From assembly GCF_023715415.1 (NCBI RefSeq), contig NZ_JAMBOB010000016.1:1-64000 (forward strand): DNA of 64,000 bases. Direction: 5' to 3'. Position numbers and translations under genes: made by a program. Below the pieces are notes generated by a model, which was not told the origin of the DNA, did not search any database, and saw nothing but the letters and a program-made list of their open reading frames with translations. Numbering within the stretch: position 1 is the stretch's first letter; each line of letters starts with the position of its first letter. Origin of the DNA: Neobacillus niacini (GTDB lineage: Bacteria; Bacillota; Bacilli; Bacillales; Cytobacillaceae). This document shows positions 42,766 to 50,951 of this stretch, piece by piece.

Positions 42766-44298
42766 TTATCTATCCCCAACATATTTAAGCGGCTTCTTAG
42801 CTGGACCTTCAATCACGTCCCCCTCATAGGAGAAGCGAGATCCGTGACATGGGCAGTCCCATGATTTTTCTGCATGATTCCATTCACATTCACAGCCGAT
42901 ATGTGTACAAGTTGTATCTACAATATATAGCTTACCGTTTTCATCCTTGTAAGCCCCTGCACGCTGTCCATTATGCATGACGACAGAGCCTTCACCATTT
43001 TGTAAATCCCCAGGATCCTTCGGCACAAATTCAAGCTTTCCTTTTAGTAAATGCTTTGCTACGTCAGCATTTGTGGTTACGATTGATTTAATATCTGGGT
43101 CAGCATCGAAACGGGATGGTGAATACAAGTCCTTATATGGATTTTCACGATTCAATATATAATCCGTAAGAACATGGGCAGCAAGAACCCCCGTAGTCAT
43201 ACCCCATTTTTTATAGCCGGTTGCGACTAAAATATGTTCCTTTGCAGAAGTAATTGGACCGATATATGGAACATTGTCTAAAGTGACCAAATCCTGTGCG
43301 GACCACCGATAATGGTACTCAGGAAGATCAAATACCTCTTTCGCAAAGGACTCCAGTGCGAGATAATGCCTGAGTGTATCTATTCCTTGTCCAGTTTTGT
43401 GGTTCTCACCGCCAAGAATAAGAAGATTACCTTCCGCTAAAGGTGTATTGCGAATTGAGCGAGCAGGGCTGTCAGCGCTAATATACATACCTCCAGGATA
43501 TTCCTTATTCGTTTTAATTCCAATCGCATAAGATCTATCAGCGTACATCCGTGCAAAATAAAGACCAGGTTTATCGTAAAAAGGGAAGTGGGATGAGATA
43601 ATCACATGCCTGCAGGTAATACGGTTTCCATCCTTGGTAACCACCTTTGGCTGTGAGGTCTCTTCATCCTCAATTGTATCTGCTACTGTATTCTCATAAA
43701 AAGAACAACCTGCCTTCACAGCTTCATCCAGGAGCCCTTTTAAAAATTTCAATGGGTGATATTGAGCCTGTTTTCGCATTAGCAAAGCTGATTTTATTTG
43801 AATATCAAACGGAATGTTACCTACTAAGTCCCCATCAATTCCAAGTCTTTGGTAAGCAGACCACTCTGTTTCAAGCTTCTGGGCATATTCGTCTGAGGTA
43901 GCGTAGACATAGGCGTCTTGTTGACTAAAGTCACAATCTATTCCCTGTTCTTTCACCGTAGTTTCAACAAACTTAATGGCATTGGAGGCTGATTCGAAAT
44001 ATTGCTTTGCCTTTTCCTCACCAAAATGTCCTATTAATTCATCGTATATCAATCCATGCTGAGCAGTCAGCTTTGCAGTTGTATGTCCGGTAGTCCCGTT
44101 CAATACGCCTCCTGCCTCAATAACTGCTACCTTTACACCTTCTTTTGCAAGTAAATAGGCAGCTGTAATGCCTGTAATTCCGGCGCCGACAATGACAACA
44201 TCTACCGTTTTATCCTCATTTAACTTTTCAAAAGTTGGTAATTGTATTTCACGCCAGTAGGTACGTGGAAATTGGTGGGTATTTTCAGTTGAACTCAT
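42766..44298 (-). CDS. yhfW: FAD-dependent oxidoreductase fused to a Rieske domain (YhfW)
   Basis: A 510-residue protein. The N-terminal FAD-binding DAO-type domain begins with VDVVIVGAGITGITAAYLLAKEG (residues ~33-55). A C-terminal Rieske domain has CTHIGCE near 464 and CPCHGSRFSYEGD near 482. Length and domain order match Bacillus YhfW. Its physiological substrate is not established. It is cytoplasmic and monocistronic. Confidence 0.9.
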   Translation of the reverse strand: MSSTENTHQFPRTYWREIQLPTFEKLNEDKTVDVVIVGAGITGITAAYLLAKEGVKVAVIEAGGVLNGTTGHTTAKLTAQHGLIYDELIGHFGEEKAKQYFESASNAIKFVETTVKEQGIDCDFSQQDAYVYATSDEYAQKLETEWSAYQRLGIDGDLVGNIPFDIQIKSALLMRKQAQYHPLKFLKGLLDEAVKAGCSFYENTVADTIEDEETSQPKVVTKDGNRITCRHVIISSHFPFYDKPGLYFARMYADRSYAIGIKTNKEYPGGMYISADSPARSIRNTPLAEGNLLILGGENHKTGQGIDTLRHYLALESFAKEVFDLPEYHYRWSAQDLVTLDNVPYIGPITSAKEHILVATGYKKWGMTTGVLAAHVLTDYILNRENPYKDLYSPSRFDADPDIKSIVTTNADVAKHLLKGKLEFVPKDPGDLQNGEGSVVMHNGQRAGAYKDENGKLYIVDTTCTHIGCECEWNHAEKSWDCPCHGSRFSYEGDVIEGPAKKPLKYVGDR

Positions 44299-44403
44299 TG
44301 GTTGACCTCCAGTAAGATATTCATAGCTTTAATTTTTCCAAAATTAGCGAAATCATGTAATGGTTCCCTCTATAAAAAAATATTATTTAGAAATAGAATT
44401 ATA

Positions 44404-44432
44404 TTGACGAATGATACAGGTATTGATATTTT
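44404..44432 (+). promoter_or_regulatory. Probable sigma-A promoter with overlapping palindrome
   Basis: TTGACG (44404-44409), 17-bp spacer, TATTTT (44427-44432). The palindrome TATTGATATTTTCAATA (44421-44437) covers the -10 and could be an operator. No S-box or T-box precedes this sulfur-amino-acid gene. Confidence 0.5.
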
Positions 44433-44473
44433 CAATATAATAACTATTTTGAGAATTAAGAAGAGGTGCTGAT

Positions 44474-45613
44474 ATGGGGAAGAAGTTTGAGACAGAAATT
44501 TTACATGGTGGAAAGAAAAGTAATAGTAAAATAGCTAGTAAAGTTACACCGATTTATCAGACCTCTGCTTTTGCCTTTAAGGATCTTGATGAATTAGAAG
44601 GATATTATCATGGGAATGGTCAATATCTTTATTCACGGGTAGGAAATCCGAACACAGATGAACTAGGAGAAAGTGTTGCAAGACTTGAGGGTGCTCCTGC
44701 TGGAGTAGCTGCCTCATCAGGATTGTCAGCTATTTTAGCCGGTGTGTTAGCGGTAGTAAAAAACGGAGACCATATCATTGCAGCAGATGATTTATATGGC
44801 GGCAGTTACCATATGCTGAAAGAAGAATTAAATCATTTTGGGATTGAAACAAGCTTTGTTTCCTTTACGAATTTAGATGAAGTAGAAAAGGAAATAAAAG
44901 AAAATACGAAACTGCTTTACACGGAATCCATCACAAATCCTTTATTAAGGGTGGAGGATATCAAAGGTGTTGTGGAACTAGCTCATAAGCACCAACTAAA
45001 TACACTCGTTGATAATACCTTTGCGACTCCTTACCATTGTCAGCCATATTTAATGGGAATCGATTTGGTCGTGCATAGTGCAACCAAATATATTGGCGGG
45101 CACAGCGATGTTACTATTGGAGTTCTTACTGGCAGAGAGGATTTAGTTGCAAGTGCACGTACAAAAATTGTAAACCTTGGTACTAATGTAAGTCCGTTTG
45201 AAGCATGGCTGACATGCCGTGGTCTAAAAACACTGGCATTGAGAATGAAAGCACAGTCGAGCAACGCTAAGAAATTAGCTGAAAGCTTGTCACATAATCG
45301 TTTTGTTGAAAAAGTCTATTACCCCTTTGACCAAGATCAAGATGGCTTTGGCGCAATGGTAACCATTGAGCTTTCAAAAAGTGTCGATATCAATCAATTT
45401 TTCGGCTCGTTAGCCTGGATCAAAATTGCTCCAACACTTGCTGGAGTCGAAACAACTGTTTCCCATCCATTAACAACTTCTCACCGCTCACTTCCAAAAG
45501 AAGCCTGTGAAGCATTGGGGATTACGAAAGAAGTTGTACGGATTTCAGTTGGAATCGAGCATGCAGATGATATTATTGCACAATTTGAACAAGCAATAGA
45601 GAAATCTCTATAA
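44474..45613 (+). CDS. PLP-dependent trans-sulfuration enzyme (cystathionine gamma-synthase/lyase type)
   Basis: A 379-residue Cys/Met-metabolism PLP enzyme. Seen are YSRVGNPNTDELGESVARLEG, the ASSGLSAILAG segment, DNTFATPYHCQPYLMGIDLVVHSATKYIGGH with the PLP lysine (SATK, near residue 199), and the C-terminal GVETTVSHPLTTSHRSL. It acts on cystathionine, O-acetylhomoserine or similar substrates; sequence inspection alone does not choose between synthase and lyase. It is monocistronic. Confidence 0.88.
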   Translation: MGKKFETEILHGGKKSNSKIASKVTPIYQTSAFAFKDLDELEGYYHGNGQYLYSRVGNPNTDELGESVARLEGAPAGVAASSGLSAILAGVLAVVKNGDHIIAADDLYGGSYHMLKEELNHFGIETSFVSFTNLDEVEKEIKENTKLLYTESITNPLLRVEDIKGVVELAHKHQLNTLVDNTFATPYHCQPYLMGIDLVVHSATKYIGGHSDVTIGVLTGREDLVASARTKIVNLGTNVSPFEAWLTCRGLKTLALRMKAQSSNAKKLAESLSHNRFVEKVYYPFDQDQDGFGAMVTIELSKSVDINQFFGSLAWIKIAPTLAGVETTVSHPLTTSHRSLPKEACEALGITKEVVRISVGIEHADDIIAQFEQAIEKSL

Positions 45614-45619
45614 TCATAC

Positions 45620-45650
45620 AAAAGAACCCTGGGCTTCCAAGGTTCTTTTC
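45620..45650 (+). terminator. Rho-independent terminator
   Basis: AAAAGAACC and GGTTCTTTT stem with a 12-nt loop. Confidence 0.85.
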
Positions 45651-45665
45651 GTTTTAATTATTTTA

Positions 45666-45806
45666 TTAGTCTGCATCCTTTTTAACCGGATCAATTCGGG
45701 TGGAGTCCTCGGAGTTAAGACTTCCTCTTAAAAAATAAACCATTGTACCTCCAACAATACCAAGACAAATGATAAACCCAATGGCAGTGATCCACCATCC
45801 AGCCAT
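45666..45806 (-). CDS. Small single-helix membrane protein
   Basis: A 46-residue protein on the minus strand, ATG preceded by AGGGGGGA. The sequence begins MAGWWITAIGFIICLGIVGG, a membrane helix, followed by VYFLRGS and a charged tail ending PVKKDAD. No family is recognised. The good ribosome binding site and amphipathic layout support a real gene. It converges with the PLP enzyme. Confidence 0.7.
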   Translation of the reverse strand: MAGWWITAIGFIICLGIVGGTMVYFLRGSLNSEDSTRIDPVKKDAD

Positions 45807-45855
45807 TCAAATCCCCCCTTTTCTAATGTTTATGCGAAGAGGGGAATTTTTTTCG

Positions 45856-46230
45856 TTATTTCTTCTTTTCTAATTCAGCATAATAATCAACCTTTTTAAT
45901 ATTTACGCCTACAAACGTTTCAAGGATGGATTGACCGCCTGCAATTGAGAAAATCAAAATAAAGACAAATGTAACTCGTGGAAAAAGTAAATAGCCGCCG
46001 CCAAGAAGGATCGCACTCCAAACCCCAGCACACCAATAACACTTCAATAAATACCCAAACATGCCTTTCGGTACTTCCTTTGTCTCCATTCCATGATTGG
46101 TTTCAACCTTAACCTTCTTCATAAAGGGCTTGCGAATAAATTCGGTAATTTTATCAAAAACAATTAAATGGGTTAATCGATAACTCGCTAAAATTAACAT
46201 GACATAAGTAATCCACGAAATGTCTCTCAC
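45856..46230 (-). CDS. DUF1360 family membrane protein (YjcA-like)
   Basis: A 124-residue protein with two or three membrane helices. DUF1360 features are visible: ASYRLTHLIVFDKITEFIRKPF at the N-terminus and LLKCYWCAGVWSA in the middle. Bacillus members such as YjcA are linked to sporulation. It is divergent from the LysM-CAP gene. Confidence 0.8.
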   Translation of the reverse strand: MRDISWITYVMLILASYRLTHLIVFDKITEFIRKPFMKKVKVETNHGMETKEVPKGMFGYLLKCYWCAGVWSAILLGGGYLLFPRVTFVFILIFSIAGGQSILETFVGVNIKKVDYYAELEKKK

Positions 46231-46323
46231 ATAGTTTCCTCCGAACTTTACCTAAAAATTTATTTTGACACTCTGTATATTTTGAACCTGAAATTTGAAA
46301 TATATATCGGAGGAGGCGTAAAA

Positions 46324-46938
46324 ATGAAAAAATCATTTTGGATTAGTTTACTGTTTATGTTATCACTGTTTTTTGTTCCAAAGGTGTCATTTGCCCAGCA
46401 AATTCACACAGTTCAGTCTGGAGATACACTCTGGAAAATCGCTGTGCGTTACCAGGTTGGGATTACTGAAATCATTTCAGCAAATCCGCAATTCAAAAAT
46501 CCAAACCTTATTTATCCGGGAGATAAAGTTACGATTCCCAGCTTTGATGCAACGAAAAGCATTGAAAGCCAAGTAATCCAATTAACAAATCAAGAACGAG
46601 CAAAACATGGTCTAAAACCTTTGACACAGGATTGGGAACTATCAAGGGTTGCACGTTATAAATCAGTGGACATGAGGGACAAAAACTATTTTAGCCATAC
46701 CAGCCCGACATATGGCAGTCCTTTTACCATGATGAAGAACTTCGGGATTTCTTACCGTGCAGCAGCAGAAAATATTGCAGCTGGACAAACAACGGCTCAA
46801 GAAGTGGTTAACTCCTGGATGAACAGCTCAGGTCATCGAGCAAATATACTAAGTGGAACCTATACGTATATTGGTGTTGGATACGCAAAAGGCGGATCGA
46901 ATAGACATTATTGGACACAAATGTTTATCGCAAAATAA
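46324..46938 (+). CDS. Secreted LysM-CAP (SCP-like) protein
   Basis: A 204-residue secreted protein: a signal peptide ending VSFA, a LysM domain (HTVQSGDTLWKIAVRYQVGITEI through GDKVTIP, residues ~27-72), then a CAP domain. The CAP signatures are LTNQERAKHGLKPL, FSHTSPTYGSPFTMM, AAENIAAGQTTAQEVVNSWMNSSGHRANIL and YIGVGYA. LysM would bind peptidoglycan. It resembles the spore/cell-wall proteins YkwD and SafA-linked CAP proteins of Bacillus. ATG 46324 follows CGGAGGAGG; the earlier ATG at 46282 lacks a site. Confidence 0.9.
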   Translation: MKKSFWISLLFMLSLFFVPKVSFAQQIHTVQSGDTLWKIAVRYQVGITEIISANPQFKNPNLIYPGDKVTIPSFDATKSIESQVIQLTNQERAKHGLKPLTQDWELSRVARYKSVDMRDKNYFSHTSPTYGSPFTMMKNFGISYRAAAENIAAGQTTAQEVVNSWMNSSGHRANILSGTYTYIGVGYAKGGSNRHYWTQMFIAK

Positions 46939-46942
46939 ATAC

Positions 46943-46980
46943 AGAAGGGTCAGTTCCAGCACAAGGGACTGACCCTTTCT
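46943..46980 (+). terminator. Rho-independent terminator
   Basis: AGAAGGGTCAGTtCC pairs with GGgACTGACCCTTTCT in a long stem. A palindrome GTCTTAGGAC follows at 46983-46992 and could belong to lia control. Confidence 0.88.
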
Positions 46981-47080
46981 ACGTCTTAGGACCGATATGA
47001 AAATAAAGCGCAGGTTCGTTATGAGAAATTTGGATAAGAGGTAAGATGATATCAAGATAAAGAAAGGAGGAAAAAACAAA

Positions 47081-47428
47081 ATGAAAAAGTTTGGTTTACT
47101 ACTTGCTGGTGGTGTTGCAGCCATCATTCTACTTTCATCCATAGGTCCAATGATAGGATTCCTAGTTGGTCTTGCGGTTCTCTACTTCATTTTTAAACAG
47201 TTCTTAAAGGCTGAATCGACCGGAGGCAAGATTGTTCTAGGGATTATCGGATTCTTTGTCCTAATGGCCTCTATTCATAACGCTCCTGCTATCATTGGAG
47301 TTCTTGCTGCCTATGTACTTTATCTGGTTTATAAAAACTGGAATAGCAGCAAAAAGACTATTGTAAAAGAGGATTCTGATCCGTTTGTAAATTTTGAGAA
47401 ACAATGGAATGAATTAAATAAAAACTAA
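47081..47428 (+). CDS. liaI: LiaI-like membrane protein
   Basis: A 115-residue protein with three or four hydrophobic helices and a charged C-terminal tail (DSDPFVNFEKQWNEL). Its position directly before a PspA-family gene and the lia kinase/regulator genes identifies it as LiaI, which in B. subtilis anchors LiaH to the membrane under cell-wall stress. AAAGGAGG precedes the ATG. It starts the operon. Confidence 0.83.
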   Translation: MKKFGLLLAGGVAAIILLSSIGPMIGFLVGLAVLYFIFKQFLKAESTGGKIVLGIIGFFVLMASIHNAPAIIGVLAAYVLYLVYKNWNSSKKTIVKEDSDPFVNFEKQWNELNKN

Positions 47429-47446
47429 TCTAAGGAGAGATTGATA

Positions 47447-48091
47447 ATGACAAACCTATTAACTAGAATAAAAGATACGATTATGGCTGATTTACATGCT
47501 GCTGTTGACCAGAAGGAAAAGAAAAATCCCATTGCTCTGCTTAACCAATATCTTCGCCAGTGCGAGCAAGAGACAGAGAAGGTAAGAAAGCTTCTGGAAC
47601 GTCAATATGCCCTGAAAGATGAATTCACTAAAGAACATACCCAGGCTGTGGAGCTTGCAGAAAAAAGAAAGTATCAGGCAGAGGTTGCATCTAAGGCTGG
47701 AGAAATGGAGCTTTATGAGTTTGCTTTAGCGGAACATCAACAGTATTCAAGCCGTGTGGAGCGACTAGGAGCTTCACTTGAGCAAGTAAAAGGTCAGCTG
47801 GGGGAATTAGAAAGAAAATATGAAGAAATGAAGCATAAGCTAAAAGACATGCAAATCAGACGCTTGGAATTAATGGGCCGTGAAAATGTAACACGTGCCA
47901 ATCATCGAATGAATGAAGTATTAGACTCAAATCATATAACAAATAGTGCAAACAAGCGTTTTGAAGAAATTGATCAGTACTTAGATCGTCTAGAACACCA
48001 GGTAAAAAGTTCTTATTACCGCGATACGATTGACGTAAAAATCGCTCAATTAGAAAAAGAAATGAAATTAGAAGAAAGCAAGTCCATTTAA
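47447..48091 (+). CDS. liaH: LiaH, PspA/IM30-family envelope stress protein
   Basis: A 214-residue, almost entirely coiled-coil protein of the PspA/IM30/Vipp1 family, with NLLTRIKDTIMADLHAAVDQKE at the N-terminus and long heptad stretches rich in Glu, Lys and Gln. It forms membrane-protective oligomers in response to lipid-II-binding antibiotics. The ATG at 47447 is used because AAGGAGAGA is then properly spaced; a TTG at 47441 is too close. A stem-loop after the gene probably makes liaIH more abundant than the rest. Confidence 0.88.
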   Translation: MTNLLTRIKDTIMADLHAAVDQKEKKNPIALLNQYLRQCEQETEKVRKLLERQYALKDEFTKEHTQAVELAEKRKYQAEVASKAGEMELYEFALAEHQQYSSRVERLGASLEQVKGQLGELERKYEEMKHKLKDMQIRRLELMGRENVTRANHRMNEVLDSNHITNSANKRFEEIDQYLDRLEHQVKSSYYRDTIDVKIAQLEKEMKLEESKSI

Positions 48092-48111
48092 TAACCAAAA
48101 CATGGTATTCT

Positions 48112-48140
48112 AAAAAGGTGCACACTTAGCTGCACCTTTT
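48112..48140 (+). terminator. Partial terminator between liaH and liaF
   Basis: AAAAGGTGCA and TGCACCTTTT form a 10-bp stem with an 8-nt loop. It likely separates a strong liaIH transcript from a weaker read-through transcript. Confidence 0.8.
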
Positions 48141-48184
48141 GGCCTTAATTCAAACAGAAAAAATATCAGGGGAGGGTTGGCCAG

Positions 48185-48919
48185 ATGTTTAAAAACGCAA
48201 AGAATGATTATACAGGATGGCTGGTGGTAATTGGGGTTGTCGTTCTACTGCTAGAAATTCTATTTTTTAACAGTGGTCTTATATTCTCCCTATTTTTTTC
48301 TGGTGGACTTATCTATCTAAGTAGAAGAAAAGCAGGGAAGAAGAGCGGGAAAGTTTTTTTCTTTGCAGGAATTATTTTTCTCTTAATCAGTGTGTTTAGT
48401 ATGATGACCTTCAGGTTTTTATTGCTGGCTATTCTCTTACATTTTATTATCCAATTTTCTAAATCCAAAAAGAATCCAAATAAGATTACACTAAACATTA
48501 AGGAATCAGAGCAGGTCGGGCAGGAAGAAACGCTAATTAAGACCAAGCCGCTCTTTGAAAATATATTTTTCGGGCAGCAAAAAACGCCTAGTGGTGTTTA
48601 TGAATGGAACGACATTAACATCCAATCAGGAATTGGAGATACCATCATAGATCTAAGCTATACGGTTTTACCAAAAGGTGAAACCATCATCTTTGTTCGG
48701 AATATCATTGGAAATATCCAAATTCAAGTACCTTATGAAATTGAAGTAAGTGTTCATCACTCCTGTGTTGTAGGATCAACAACGGTTTTAGAAAATCATC
48801 AGTCACAGGTTTTTAATCAAGCTTTCCAGCTAAAGACAGCAGGGTATGATCAGGCAGAGCAAAAGGTAAAAATCTTCACATCCTTGTTAGTGGGAAATTT
48901 AGAGGTGAGCCGGATATGA
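48185..48919 (+). CDS. liaF: LiaF, inhibitor of the LiaSR system
   Basis: A 244-residue protein with four N-terminal helices and a soluble C-terminal domain. The domain contains the family segment GIGDTIIDLSYTVLPKGETIIFVRNIIG and IQVPYEIEVSVHHSCVVGST. LiaF keeps the LiaS kinase inactive without stress. There is no liaG gene between liaH and liaF, unlike in B. subtilis. It overlaps liaS by 4 bp. Confidence 0.9.
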   Translation: MFKNAKNDYTGWLVVIGVVVLLLEILFFNSGLIFSLFFSGGLIYLSRRKAGKKSGKVFFFAGIIFLLISVFSMMTFRFLLLAILLHFIIQFSKSKKNPNKITLNIKESEQVGQEETLIKTKPLFENIFFGQQKTPSGVYEWNDINIQSGIGDTIIDLSYTVLPKGETIIFVRNIIGNIQIQVPYEIEVSVHHSCVVGSTTVLENHQSQVFNQAFQLKTAGYDQAEQKVKIFTSLLVGNLEVSRI

Positions 48920-49968
48920 GCACTATCCAAAGGCAGGTTATTTGGAATATCGGCTTTTCCGTCCTCATCGCTCTTGTTGTGGCTGCTGCCTTTATCATTG
49001 TTTTTCCAATAGCAGATTGGTCAGAATTATGGAATCGACATTTCATGGATATCCCATTTGTTATTTTCATTCCGGCTTTCAGTATTGCCATTGGGATAAT
49101 ATTGGGCATTATTTCAGGTATGTTCTGGAGAAGACAGTTTCAGTCTGTTGAACACTCCTTACACCAATTGGAGCAGGGGAAACAGATTGGATTCGTTGAA
49201 AAACAAGCCATATCGGAAATGGAAGGTATTGCGGAACAAATTGATAAGATAGGCAGGCAAATTTCTGAGCAGGCCAAGCTCTCACAACGTTTGGCTACAG
49301 AAAAGGTAGAAGACCAGGAAGCGAGAATCCAAGAAATTATTGAACAGGAACGAAACCGTCTTGCACGTGAATTACATGATTCAGTCAGTCAGCAGTTATT
49401 TGCTGCCTCTATGATGATGTCTGCCATTAATACAACAAAACAAAGTACCAATGAGGAGGATAGGGAAGCAAAGCAGTTGAAGATGGTTGAAGAGATGATT
49501 CATCAATCACAACTTGAAATGCGTGCCCTGCTTCTTCATTTGCGTCCTGTTGCGTTAAAAAATAAAACGCTGCAGGAAGGAATTGAAGAGTTATTAATCG
49601 AATTATCACAGAAAGTAACAATGGAAATTAAGTGGAAGGTGGAAGCATTTCCGCTTGATAAGGGAATCGAAGATCATCTTTTCCGTATCCTCCAAGAGTC
49701 TGTATCCAATACGCTTCGACATTCAAAAGCGAGCAAACTTGAAGTTTTATTGATAAAGCGGGATGACCTTGTCATATTAAGGATTGTTGATGACGGTATT
49801 GGTTTTGAAGTCGAAACAAAAAAGGCGGGTTCCTACGGCATGCAGAATATGCACGAGCGGGCGCTTGAAGTTGGCGGCACGTTAAAGGTGATTAGTGTAA
49901 AAAGTAAAGGTACAAGGCTGGAAGTAAAGGTACCTGTTATGATAAATGGAGATGGTGTAAATGATTAG
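48916..49968 (+). CDS. liaS: LiaS sensor histidine kinase
   Basis: A 350-residue kinase: two membrane helices (about 10-32 and 48-70) with a short extracytoplasmic loop, a HAMP-like/coiled segment, HisKA_3 with His154 in RELHDSVSQQLFAASM, and an HATPase domain (LQESVSNTLRHS, DDGIGFE, YGMQNMHERA). It overlaps liaF at the start and liaR at the end by 4 and 8 bp. It senses cell-wall stress with LiaF. Confidence 0.93.
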   Translation: MSTIQRQVIWNIGFSVLIALVVAAAFIIVFPIADWSELWNRHFMDIPFVIFIPAFSIAIGIILGIISGMFWRRQFQSVEHSLHQLEQGKQIGFVEKQAISEMEGIAEQIDKIGRQISEQAKLSQRLATEKVEDQEARIQEIIEQERNRLARELHDSVSQQLFAASMMMSAINTTKQSTNEEDREAKQLKMVEEMIHQSQLEMRALLLHLRPVALKNKTLQEGIEELLIELSQKVTMEIKWKVEAFPLDKGIEDHLFRILQESVSNTLRHSKASKLEVLLIKRDDLVILRIVDDGIGFEVETKKAGSYGMQNMHERALEVGGTLKVISVKSKGTRLEVKVPVMINGDGVND

Positions 49969-50593
49969 GGTAGTATTTGTCGATGATCATGAGATGGTGA
50001 GAATTGGAGTTTCCGCTTATTTATCAGCACAGCCTGACATTGAAGTAGTTGGTGAGGCAGCTGATGGAAAAAAGGGTGTGGAGCTGGCACTAGAGCTTAG
50101 GCCTGATATTATTTTAATGGATTTAGTGATGAAGGAAATGGACGGAATTGAAGCAACAAGGCAAATTATTGAAGCATGGCCAGATGCAAAAGTAATCATT
50201 GTCACCAGCTTTTTAGACGATGAGAAAGTTTATCCTGCCTTAGAAGCAGGTGCTACTAGCTATATGCTCAAAACATCCAAAGCAGATGAAATCGCTAATG
50301 CTGTCCGCGCTACATATCATGGCCAGTCCGTTCTTGAACCAGAAGTAACAGGGAAAATGATGGTGAAAATGCGCCAGAAACATCAACAGCTACCACATGA
50401 AGAACTTACCAGCCGTGAAATGGAAATCCTCATGTTAATGGCACAGGGAAAAACAAATCAAGACATTGCAGATGAACTATTTATCGCCTTAAAAACAGTG
50501 AAAACCCATGTCAGCAACATACTAAGCAAACTAAACGTCCAAGACCGAACACAAGCAGTCATCTACGCCTTTAAACACTCATTAATAAAATAA
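49961..50593 (+). CDS. liaR: LiaR response regulator
   Basis: A 210-residue NarL-type regulator: acidic pair VDDHEMVRIG, Asp54 in LMDLVMKEMDG, Lys in MLKTSK, and a LuxR helix-turn-helix (LTSREMEILMLMAQGKTNQDIADEL, KTVKTHVSNILSKL). It activates the lia operon. The palindrome GTCTTAGGAC at 46983 upstream of liaI is a candidate operator by position only. Confidence 0.93.
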   Translation: MIRVVFVDDHEMVRIGVSAYLSAQPDIEVVGEAADGKKGVELALELRPDIILMDLVMKEMDGIEATRQIIEAWPDAKVIIVTSFLDDEKVYPALEAGATSYMLKTSKADEIANAVRATYHGQSVLEPEVTGKMMVKMRQKHQQLPHEELTSREMEILMLMAQGKTNQDIADELFIALKTVKTHVSNILSKLNVQDRTQAVIYAFKHSLIK

Positions 50594-50600
50594 TAATAAA

Positions 50601-50634
50601 AAAGGGCTTAAAGGGTCCTTTTTTTATTTTGGCT
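50601..50634 (+). terminator. Rho-independent terminator
   Basis: AAAAAAGGGC and a CCTTTTTTT tract pair loosely after liaR. Confidence 0.7.
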
Positions 50635-50655
50635 GTGTACAGGAAAATTATTGAA

Positions 50656-50848
50656 TGTTGATTGGAGCGGAAGGTGCGAGACTCCTCGAAAATGCTATCG
50701 CATTTTCTTCGTGCGTGGGAGGATTCATGGAAGTAAAATCAATGTCCTGCAGGAGTACGGAGCAGGGGAGACCCCGCAGGCGCTTTAGCGCCGAGGAGGC
50801 TTCCCGCAACGCCTGCGGAAAGCGAAGCACCTGGAGCGGAAATCAACA
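50656..50848. repeat. GC-rich Bacillus interspersed repeat, copy 3 with internal insertion
   Basis: This copy has exact TGTTGATT/AATCAACA ends and arms (GGAGCGGAAGGTGCGA and AAGCACCTGGAGCGGAAA) matching copy 1, but it is 193 bp instead of 131. The extra ~62 bp sits after ACTCCT and contains the hairpin GAAAATGCTATCGCATTTTC. Together with the lia terminator it fills the 358 bp between liaR and the flippase gene. Confidence 0.9.
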
Positions 50849-50951
50849 TTCAGGATTACCATTGCATAGCCTCGAAAAAAATCCCTACTAATCTTTGAAC
50901 TTGTCTCATAGGTTTATAAAAGTGAGATTGTGTTTAAAGGGGAGTCTGGGA

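Noticed and set aside
44421..44437. FNR box at the trans-sulfuration gene promoter
   Set aside because: The palindrome TATTGATATTTTCAATA has a 3-bp instead of 4-bp centre between TTGAT and TTCAA, and it covers the -10, so it is not a good FNR site.
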